A DNA stretch of 64,000 nucleotides from Neostapfia colusana (lineage: Eukaryota; Streptophyta; Magnoliopsida; Poales; Poaceae), in the NCBI GenBank assembly GCA_030760725.1, contig JASWHV010000001.1:30129928-30193927 (forward strand), in the 5' to 3' direction. Position 1 is the first letter of the stretch. Every line of letters starts with the position of its first letter. A program made the position numbers and the translations under genes. Positions 23,239-31,465 of this stretch are shown here, piece after piece. A model generated the notes under the pieces. The model had not been told where the DNA came from, made no database searches, and was given only the letters and a program-made list of their open reading frames with translations.

Positions 23239-24693
23239 TGAAAGCATCTAGGCCCCCGTGAGATATGGTTTTGGTGATTAATGACAACCGTTCGTTATCA
23301 CTAATGAGTTTGTGGATGCGAGGTTTCACATATATCACATCAACCGTTAATGAACTATCTATTCACACCATCTACTGCTCATTGGATACAAATGGAAACC
23401 CCTCAACGATCTATTCTAAGGGGTCATTCGATATGAAGAACTCATACAAATCTATTCTATCGAAATTGGCAACACAAGAAGCTTACACTTTACCGTAATA
23501 TCATTTCAAACAAGTGTCAAAGAGGTCACTCAAGAAGATTCCAAAGGATCAACTCAAAATAACTCGAAGCAAACAAGTTGCATTCACCGGATCATCCGAT
23601 GTCTTGCAAAATGACCACATCGGTCGAGTTTGAGTTGGCAGAAGAAGAAGACCTCAGATTCCAGTACTCATCGGATCATCCGATGTGAAGGAAGTGGCAC
23701 ATCGGTTGAGTTCACCCGAAGGTTGATATCTGAGTTATTATGAAGATATACACACCGGATCATCTGATGAGGAAGTAAGTGTACATCGGTCAAATTCAAC
23801 AGAGACAATATTTCTGACCCAATTCTAAAGATCAACTCACCGGATCATCCGATGATAAATTGAAGTAACATCGGTCGATTAAAAGATCCAACGGTTATAT
23901 CCAACGGTCACATCTGACACGTGACATCAGCTAATTTGGAATTCGACCGATGATCATATAAAGGGGTGCATCGGAGGATCCGATGTTAACTGACAAAGTC
24001 TGCCCACTTTTCCAACGGCTATCTCGTGTGGGCTGGCTATAAATACCCCTCCAACCGGCCATTTCGACAAGTCTTGATCTCCAGAGCCTCACTACACATT
24101 CTCAAGCATTCAAGACCAAGAGCTACCACTTCCACACTTCAAAACCTCTTGTACTCCAACTATAGGTTATATCTAGCTAGAGAGAAGCTTGTGTGCGTCC
24201 ATTCTTGGTGATTGGAATCTCTAGGCTAGTGAGAGAGAGTGTCTTGGTGACTTCTCTCACCTTGTAAACGTTGGAGGAAGAAGAGATCACTCCGGAGCTT
24301 ACCAAGGTGTTTGTGGAAGCCCGGAGGATCACCGTTGTACAAGGCTTGAGCTCCACCTTGCCGGAGAAGGCGAACGGAGAAAGATAGTGGATCCCCTCGT
24401 CTTGGTGACTTGGGAGTGGCTATACCCTTTGGTGGGTGCCACAACGTGGACGTAGGAAGATTTTTGTGATCTTACCGAACCACGGGAAAAATCGCCGTGT
24501 CTCCGAGTCTCCGCGGGAGTTTGCATTTCTCTCCTCACCCCTTACTATTACGCTTTTACTATTCCGCACTTAACTCTCTTGCTTGCGTAGTTAGTTTGCA
24601 TAGGGAATTGGGCTTCAACCATTAAAGTTTTAAATTGCTCTAAAATTTTAAAAAGCCCAATTCACCCCCCTCTTGGGCGTTTCGATCCTTACA
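23239..24693 (+). repeat. SIRE-1 5' LTR
   Basis: Begins TGAAAGCATCTAGG and ends CGATCCTTACA. It matches 33896-35352. It contains an array of near-palindromic CATCGGATCATCCGATG and ACATCGGTCGA half-sites (23588-23985), followed by TATAAATA at 24038-24045, the likely promoter. Transcription would start a few tens of bases downstream, making 23239 to about 24070 the U3. Small ORFs in the LTR are not genes. Confidence 0.95.
24038..24045 (+). promoter_or_regulatory. TATA box of SIRE-1 5' LTR
   Basis: TATAAATA lies in GGCTATAAATACCCC, 53 bases after the last palindromic motif. The identical box is at 34695-34702 in the 3' LTR. Confidence 0.75.
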
Positions 24694-24695
24694 AT

Positions 24696-24707
24696 TGGTA
24701 TCAGAGC
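24696..24707 (+). other. SIRE-1 primer-binding site (tRNA-iMet)
   Basis: TGGTATCAGAGC lies two bases after the LTR end at 24693, complementary to the 3' end of initiator tRNA-Met. Confidence 0.95.
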
Positions 24708-24753
24708 TTGGTTGCTCATTGGATCATTCTAGCTTCACCGCTAGAGAGCAAAA

Positions 24754-26871
24754 ATGGCCAAGAATGGGGGTTCGGTTCCTACCTTCGAGGGCAAGAATTG
24801 TGCTTATTGGAAAGCACGCATGCGCGCTTACCTTGAGGCAATTGCTCCCGAAGTGTGGGAAGCGACCCATGCGGGGTTTGGAAATCTTGACTATGTTGGA
24901 GACCAATTAAAATGGGATGCTAAGGCTAGAAATGCCATATATGAATGCATTAGTCAAGATGTTTTTGCTAGGATTGCTAGCAAGGAAAAAGCATGTGAAA
25001 TTTGGGCATGTCTAGTTGAAATACATGAGGGCTCATCTCGTGTCAAAGAACTCAAATATCACATGCTTAAATCAAAATATGATGAATTTAAGATGTTTCC
25101 TCATGAAAACGTTAATCAAATGTTTTCTCGTTTAAATGTGCTCATTGAGGAAATTAACGCACTTGATATTGCTTCTCTTGGCAAGGGACTTATAAATCGC
25201 AAGATCCTCATGCTTCTACCCAAGCCCAAGTACAACATTATCAATTCAATGCTCCAAAAAGAGTCACTAGACAACATTGAAGTTTCGGAGCTCATTGGAG
25301 AAATTCATGCTCATGAAATGAGCGTACTTGGAATGATGGAGGAGTCATCATCAAAAACCATTGCTCTCAAGGCGTTAACCAAGAAGACAACTCCCAAGAA
25401 GAAGAAAGTGGTTGAGCCTAGCTCAAGTGAAGAAGAGCAAGAAACAAGCGAAGATGATGATGATGAGCTTGCTTTGATGATGAGAAAATTCTCACGCCTC
25501 AACTCCAAGATCGCAAAGAAGGGATACTCTTTTGATCCCAAAAAGAAAGCCTTCTTGCCAAGAAAAGATGAAAACAAGACGTGCTACAATTGTGGTGATC
25601 TAGGCCACATATCATATGACTGCCCAAGACCGGACAAAAGAAAGGAAATTGGCAAGCATCACAAGCTAGAAGAAAGTGATGATGAAGAGGAGGTCAATCC
25701 CAAGCGCTCCTTTGGAAAGAAGAAATTTGACAAAGGCAAGAAAACCAAGCTCTTTCCAAAGAAAAGAAGAGGGCCTCAAAAGGTCTTCATGTGTGAAGCA
25801 AATGAGTGGATCACGGATGAAGAGTCAAGCGACGAAGATAGTGAAGATGAAGAAAACTTGGCGGGCCTCGCCATCGTCAACAAGAATGACTCCCCTCTTC
25901 GTCCACCTCCTATGTGCCTAATGGCGAAAGGTAACTCAAAGGTATGTGAAGACTCTAGCGATGATGATGAGGAGCTTTCACCCGATGAATTAGCATCCAT
26001 GATTAGTGAATATCATGCCATGATAAAAAGGGAAAAGGCTAAGGTTAAGGCTCTTGAGCTAGCTCGTGCTAAGCTTGAAAGTGCTAACCTCGATTTGCAT
26101 GACAAGTATGTAACCATACTTAAAGAGCATGACACACTCAAATTAAATGTCAAACAAATCGAGGATGAAAATGCTACAATCAAGCTTAAGTATCATGAGC
26201 TTGACTTAGCTAACTTAGCACTCTTGGCAAAGCACAATGAGTTGGTTCAAGAACATGAAGTGCTTAACCGTGCTTATGAAGCTGTTGAACTTAAATTGAA
26301 AAACACAAAGAAAGAAACCCTTGATGGCAAAATATCATCTAATTCACATGCCACTAATGTTTTGGATAAGTCTTTGCCTTTGAAAGCAAGCCCTAGGGAG
26401 AAGGAGCTAATGGACGAAATTGAAAGTCTTTGCACTAGTGTGGCAAGACTCTCTAAGGGGGAGGACAAGCACAAGGAAATCCTCTACCAACAAGCGAAAA
26501 GCTTCAACAAGAGAGGACTTGGATCCTTCCCGGTACCCAACAAAGGAAAGGTGCCCTCACCGGAGCTTAGGACAAGCTTCATCAAGGAAGTTGGGTCATA
26601 TTGCCAACATTGTGAGGTCACCGGACATCACACGAGGGAGTGTCCTCTTCCCAACCGTCCTTCTCCCAAATTGCCTCCTAACTACAAATCTACTTTCAAT
26701 GATTATCACTATCTATTGAGCAAAGTAGGTGGAAAGGTGAAGGCAAGGTTCATCGGCAAAGACATCAAGGGCATGAAGGGGAAGCTCCCCAAGCAACTTT
26801 GGGTTCCAAAATCACTTGTATCACACATACAAGGACCTAAGTTGGCTTGGGTTCCTAAACTCAAAAACTAA
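24754..26871 (+). CDS. gag: SIRE-1 Gag, intact (705 aa)
   Basis: Nucleocapsid/capsid protein that packages element RNA into cytoplasmic particles. The start ATG is the first after the PBS (AAAAATGGCC context). The N-terminal 200 residues form a UBN2-like Gag fold (FEGKNCAYWKARMRAYLEA, EIWACLVEIHEGSSRVKE). Lys-rich and acidic stretches follow. A first CCHC knuckle (CYNCGDLGHISYDC) lies at residue 277, long charged heptad-rich coiled coil at about 430-560, and a second CCHC-type knuckle (CQHCEVTGHHTREC) at residue 617. The C-terminus (WVPKSL...LAWVPKLKN) is shared with SIRE-2. The ORF is uninterrupted and ends TAA at 26869. Pol follows after 14 bases in another frame. Confidence 0.95.
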   Translation: MAKNGGSVPTFEGKNCAYWKARMRAYLEAIAPEVWEATHAGFGNLDYVGDQLKWDAKARNAIYECISQDVFARIASKEKACEIWACLVEIHEGSSRVKELKYHMLKSKYDEFKMFPHENVNQMFSRLNVLIEEINALDIASLGKGLINRKILMLLPKPKYNIINSMLQKESLDNIEVSELIGEIHAHEMSVLGMMEESSSKTIALKALTKKTTPKKKKVVEPSSSEEEQETSEDDDDELALMMRKFSRLNSKIAKKGYSFDPKKKAFLPRKDENKTCYNCGDLGHISYDCPRPDKRKEIGKHHKLEESDDEEEVNPKRSFGKKKFDKGKKTKLFPKKRRGPQKVFMCEANEWITDEESSDEDSEDEENLAGLAIVNKNDSPLRPPPMCLMAKGNSKVCEDSSDDDEELSPDELASMISEYHAMIKREKAKVKALELARAKLESANLDLHDKYVTILKEHDTLKLNVKQIEDENATIKLKYHELDLANLALLAKHNELVQEHEVLNRAYEAVELKLKNTKKETLDGKISSNSHATNVLDKSLPLKASPREKELMDEIESLCTSVARLSKGEDKHKEILYQQAKSFNKRGLGSFPVPNKGKVPSPELRTSFIKEVGSYCQHCEVTGHHTRECPLPNRPSPKLPPNYKSTFNDYHYLLSKVGGKVKARFIGKDIKGMKGKLPKQLWVPKSLVSHIQGPKLAWVPKLKN

Positions 26872-26885
26872 CTTCATGTGTGTAG

Positions 26886-29800
26886 GTGAACTACAAAGCC
26901 GGAGGAAAGCATTGGGTACTCGATAGTGGGTGCACTCAACATATGACCGGCAATGATGGTATGTTCACCTCCATAGAAAACCCCGGCAATCATGAACAAG
27001 TCACCTTTGGTGATAACTCAAAGGGGAAGGTAATTGGTTTGGGTAAAATTGCTATTTCTCATGATTTGTCCATCTCTAATGTGCTTTACGTTAAGTCTCT
27101 TAGCTTTAATTTACTTTCTATTGCACAATTATGTGATCTTGGACTAACGTGCACATTTGACAAGAATGGTGTTGTGGTGACTAGTGAGTCAAGCAAAGAA
27201 CTAATATTCAAAGGTTTTCGGCATGGACATCTTTACTTGGTGGACTTCTCCAACAAGGATGCTAGCTTGACCACTTGTCTTTTCACCAAGACTAGTTTGG
27301 GATGGCTATGGCATCGGCGCATTGCTCACATTGGGATGAGCAAGCTCAAGAAGTCATTCAAGCTTGGGATGGTGACCGGCGTGAAGGATGTCACATTTGA
27401 GAAGAACAAGCTTTGTAGCGCATGTCAAGCCGGGAAGCAAGTTGCCTCACACCATCCGTTGAAGACAATGGTGTCAACCTCCAAGCCACTTGAACTACTT
27501 CACATGGACCTCTTCGGACCATCCACGTATCAAAGCCTTGGCGGTAACCTCTATTGTCTTGTTATTGTTGATGACTACTCTCGCTATGCTTGGACATTGT
27601 TCCTAGGCGACAAGGGTGAAACTCCGGAAATCTTCAAGACCTTCGCTAAACGAGCTCAAAGGGAATTTCAACTTCCCATCATCAAGGTCTGGAGTGACAA
27701 CGGCACCGAGTTCAAGAACTACAACATTGGGGAGTGGTGTGATCATGAAGGCGTGAAGCACGAGTTTTTGGCCACATACACCCCTCAACAAAATGGTGTC
27801 GTTGAAAGGAAGAACAAGACTCTCATCACCCTTGCAAGAGCAATGCTTGATGACTATGGCACGTCGGAGAAGTTTTGGGCCGAAGCAATCAACACGGCGT
27901 GTCATGCCGCAAATAGGGTCTACCTTCATCGACTACTTCAAAAGACCCCATATGAGCTCCTCATTGGGAGAAAGCCCAACATCTCCTACTTCCGAGTCTT
28001 CGGGTGCAAGTGCTACATCTACCGCAAGAAAAGGCTCGGTAAGTTTGAAAGAAGGTGTGATGTTGGTATCTTTCTTGGTTATGCGTCAAACTCAAAAGCA
28101 TATCGAGTATTCAACCAAACCTCCGGGTTAGTTGAAGAAAGTTGTGATGTTGAGTTTGATGAGACTAATGGCTCCCAAGAGGAGAGTTTTGGTCATGATG
28201 ATATAGATGATGAGCCTCTACGAGAAGCTATGAAGAACATGACCATAGGAGACATCAAGCCCGAAGTTGAGGAGAGCCATGATCAAGGGGGAGCCTCAAG
28301 TTCCAACATCAACACCTCCATGGCGCCTCAAATTGATGAAGAAGAAGAGAAAAATGATCCATTGCCAATGCAAGATTCACATGCCACACAACACCAAGAA
28401 GAAGAAGAAGTCCAAGGTCAAGTCCAACCACAAGACGAGCAAGATGCCTCACCACCACCAAGTGCCTCACAACCTCTTATGAGGCATGGGCGCGTCTCCA
28501 AGGCACATCCGATGGATCAAATCATCGGAAGTCCGTCAAGGGGAGTAAGTACTCGTTCTCGCCATGTTGCTTCATTTTGTGAGCACTACTCTTTTGTTTC
28601 GTGTGTAGAACCCGCAAATATTGAGGAAGCACTCCAAGATCCTAATTGGGTGATGGCTATGCAAGAAGAACTCAACAACTTCACCCGAAATGAAGTTTGG
28701 GTATTGGAGGAGCGACCCAAGAACAAGAACGTCATCGGAACAAAGTGGGTGTACCGCAACAAGCAAGACGAGAATGGCGTGGTGGTCCGCAACAAGGCAA
28801 GGCTTGTGGCCAAAGGTTTTTCACAAGTAGAAGGACTAGATTTTGGAGAAACCTTTGCCCCGGTCGCACGGTTAGAAGCTATTCGTACACTCCTAGCTTT
28901 TGCTTCACATCACAATATTATGCTTTATCAAATGGATGTGAAAAGTGCCTTCCTCAATGGTTATATTAACGAGCTTGTTTTCGTTGAGCAACCTCCCGGG
29001 TTTGAAGATCCGAGGAATCCTAACCATGTGTATAGGTTACACAAGGCGCTCTACGGGCTCAAGCAAGCACCTAGGGCATGGTATGAACGTCTTAGGGATT
29101 TCCTAGTCATGCAAGGATTCAAGATCGGGAGGGTGGATACTACACTTTTCACCAAGGACATCAACGGGGATTTATTTCTTTGTCAAATTTACGTTGATGA
29201 CATTATTTTTGGCTCAACTAACAAATCTCTTAGTCTTGAGTTTGGCACCATGATGTCTAGGGAGTTCGAGATGTCAATGATTGGAGAACTCAATTTCTTC
29301 CTAGGATTTCAAATCAAGCAACTTCAAGAGGGGACTTTCATCTACCAAGAAAAGTACACCAAAGACCTCTTGAAGAAGTTTGAAATGGAAGATTGCAGCT
29401 CAAGAAGCACTCCAATGGCAACAAATTGTCATCTCGACGCGGACATGGACGGTAAACCTATTGATCAATCTCATTACCGTTCCATGATTGGTTCATTATT
29501 ATATCTTACCGCATCTAGGCCCGATATCATGTTTAGTGTGTGCTTGTGTGCTCGCTTTCAAGCAGCACCTAATGAATCGCATCGTAAGGCGGTCTTTAGG
29601 ATACTTAGGTATCTCAAGCATACCCCAAGTGTAGGTTTGTGGTACCCCAAGAACGCTAGTTTTCATCTCTTGGGTTACTCGGATTCGGACTTTGCCGGAT
29701 GCCGTGTGGATCGCAAGAGTACATCCGGTGGGTGCCACTTACTTGGGCGTTCCCTAGTATCTTGGTCGAGCAAAAAGCAAAACTCCGTGGCTTTGTCCAC

Positions 29801-30143
29801 CGCGGAGGCAGAGTATATAGCGGCCGGTGCATGTTGTGCCCAAATTCTATATATGAAGCAAACCCTTTTGGACTTTGGAATTAAGTTTGATTGTGTGCCT
29901 CTCCTTTGTGACAATGAAAGTGCGGTTAAGATAGCTAGAAACCCCGTTCAACACTCCCGCACTAAGCACATTGATATTCGCCATCACTTCTTGCGGGACC
30001 ATGAGGCTAAAGGAGACATCTCTTTGCAAGGTGTAAGGTCCGAAGAACAATTGGCGGATATCTTCACTAAACCACTTGATGAGAAAACTTTTTCTAGACT
30101 AAGAAGTGAATTAAATGTGCTAGATGCATCTAACGTCATGTAA
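26886..30143 (+). CDS. pol: SIRE-1 Pol polyprotein, intact (PR-INT-RT-RNase H, 1085 aa)
   Basis: Copia-order polyprotein. Aspartic protease motif WVLDSGCTQHMTG has its catalytic Asp at residue 13. The integrase zinc domain (LWHRRIAHIG...CSACQAGK) lies near 140-180. The integrase core has MDLFGPS near 207, SDNGTEF near 269 and QNGVVERKN near 302. RT lies at about 580-830 with YVDDIIF near 769. RNase H shows YSDSDFAG, STAEAEY and CDNESAV between 930 and 1010. The open frame starts at GTG right after an in-frame TAG (26883-26885), so there is no ATG start of its own. Expression needs splicing, frameshift plus readthrough, or re-initiation. No internal stops are present. Domain residue numbers are approximate. 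Confidence 0.95.
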   Translation: MNYKAGGKHWVLDSGCTQHMTGNDGMFTSIENPGNHEQVTFGDNSKGKVIGLGKIAISHDLSISNVLYVKSLSFNLLSIAQLCDLGLTCTFDKNGVVVTSESSKELIFKGFRHGHLYLVDFSNKDASLTTCLFTKTSLGWLWHRRIAHIGMSKLKKSFKLGMVTGVKDVTFEKNKLCSACQAGKQVASHHPLKTMVSTSKPLELLHMDLFGPSTYQSLGGNLYCLVIVDDYSRYAWTLFLGDKGETPEIFKTFAKRAQREFQLPIIKVWSDNGTEFKNYNIGEWCDHEGVKHEFLATYTPQQNGVVERKNKTLITLARAMLDDYGTSEKFWAEAINTACHAANRVYLHRLLQKTPYELLIGRKPNISYFRVFGCKCYIYRKKRLGKFERRCDVGIFLGYASNSKAYRVFNQTSGLVEESCDVEFDETNGSQEESFGHDDIDDEPLREAMKNMTIGDIKPEVEESHDQGGASSSNINTSMAPQIDEEEEKNDPLPMQDSHATQHQEEEEVQGQVQPQDEQDASPPPSASQPLMRHGRVSKAHPMDQIIGSPSRGVSTRSRHVASFCEHYSFVSCVEPANIEEALQDPNWVMAMQEELNNFTRNEVWVLEERPKNKNVIGTKWVYRNKQDENGVVVRNKARLVAKGFSQVEGLDFGETFAPVARLEAIRTLLAFASHHNIMLYQMDVKSAFLNGYINELVFVEQPPGFEDPRNPNHVYRLHKALYGLKQAPRAWYERLRDFLVMQGFKIGRVDTTLFTKDINGDLFLCQIYVDDIIFGSTNKSLSLEFGTMMSREFEMSMIGELNFFLGFQIKQLQEGTFIYQEKYTKDLLKKFEMEDCSSRSTPMATNCHLDADMDGKPIDQSHYRSMIGSLLYLTASRPDIMFSVCLCARFQAAPNESHRKAVFRILRYLKHTPSVGLWYPKNASFHLLGYSDSDFAGCRVDRKSTSGGCHLLGRSLVSWSSKKQNSVALSTAEAEYIAAGACCAQILYMKQTLLDFGIKFDCVPLLCDNESAVKIARNPVQHSRTKHIDIRHHFLRDHEAKGDISLQGVRSEEQLADIFTKPLDEKTFSRLRSELNVLDASNVM

Positions 30144-31465
30144 GTTGCCATGTTCATGTAAGGTTGCATATCAAATAGGTCTTGTCTAACTCCCAAAGGA
30201 TAGGGGCAAGCTAGAAATAGCTTTTCCTGAGGAAGCCTTTGGCAGGTTTAAACTTGGCAAGATAGATTTACATTATGCCTTGCATGATTCCTGCCATATA
30301 GACTTGCACTCATTCAATATCTTGCATCATTTTGGTTGGCATTGCATACGGTAGATTGTCACAAAGGGAAACCACATCATGAGAAGGAGACTTGTTCAAA
30401 ATGCAATAGCTCAACTCATATGATGTGGATAGAGCAAAATTCTAAAGGTACATGCTTTAAAGAGATAGAAGTTCTCTACACTCTAGCTCACAAAGCTTGG
30501 GCCTTACATTTTCATGGTTTCACTCCTAACCTTGTGTGTTCTCTTTACTTAAGGGCTTAGCCAATATGTGGCACTATATTTAAGGCCTTATATTAGAGGT
30601 TAGGAGTCGCCCAAAAAGTCCTAAGACCAATCCTTATCTTTGTGTGCTTAAGTTCAAGGACATATATGGGCAGTCTTAGATTTTCTGTAGTCATCGGATT
30701 ATCCGATGCTAGGGCCAGCAGATCATCGGATCAATTGGTGTTTTAGCTCAGTGCTCAGATCAAGTCAGATGTCATAAATCAACCGATGAGTTCTTTTCAG
30801 AAGGCATCGGAGCATCCGATGCTCAGTTTTCCTGGTGCCCTGCAGAAATCGACCGATGATCGCCAACTCAACGTCGGATCATCCGGTGTTCAAAGAGAGT
30901 TTTTGGAACAACTCTCTGTTAAACTCGACCGATGCATCCTCCGATGATCATCGGTCCATCCGGTGCTTTATGCGCGGCTAGGGTTTGCCCGTACAGTTTA
31001 AAAGGGGGGGTCGGCCACCGATCGTTTTTTCTTTCTTCTTTCCCGAGCTCCGCCGCCGTCCGACGCCCTCGCCGCCGTCCTCACGCCTCTCCTGCGCCGC
31101 CGCCTTCCAGCAGCCGCCGCCGGCTCCCAGGCGCCGCCCTTCGGCCACCGCCGCCTCCCTGCCGCAGCCGCCGCTCTTCGGCCGCCGCCGCCTCCCTGCC
31201 GCCGCCGCCGCCCTTCGGCCGCCGCCGCCTCCCAGGTGCCGCCTCCGCTGCCTCCCACGCACAACCGCCTCTCCCGCGCACGCCGCCTCCCGCGCGCGCC
31301 GTCTCTCCTCCACCACTCGCCGCCGGCACGCATCACCCTCTCCGCTAGGTTTTCGCCGTGGTTCACCGATTCGTCGATAAGGTTTGCTCCGTGCCGCGCG
31401 ACGCCTTTCGTTGTTTTCGTCGTGCACCTTCACCATCGCTAACCCTAGCTCTCTATTGCATCAAG
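30144..31465 (+). promoter_or_regulatory. SIRE-1 spacer between pol and ORF3 with LTR-like palindrome array
   Basis: No gene is seen at 30144-30690. Between 30692 and 30965 at least seven copies or half-copies of the LTR motif occur (CATCGGATTATCCGATG, GCATCGGAGCATCCGATG, TCGACCGATGATC). A TATA-like TTTAAAAGG follows at 30997. The next 350 bases are C-rich, CCGCCG-repetitive leader. The long Pro/Ala/Arg ORFs on both strands there are compositional. The layout copies that of the LTR promoter, suggesting an internal promoter for ORF3. Confidence 0.6.

Noticed and set aside
22933..23338. Minus-strand ORFs across the CACTA-2/SIRE-1 junction
   Set aside because: They cross the transposon insertion point at 23239 and are antisense to the Ulp1 gene tail.
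24696..24720. tRNA-like sequence at PBS sites (also 5576 and 53022)
   Set aside because: Only the 12-base complement of the tRNA-iMet end is present; no cloverleaf.
30932..31436. Pro/Ala/Arg ORFs on both strands before ORF3
   Set aside because: CCGCCG repeat composition; the supported coding frame starts at 31466.
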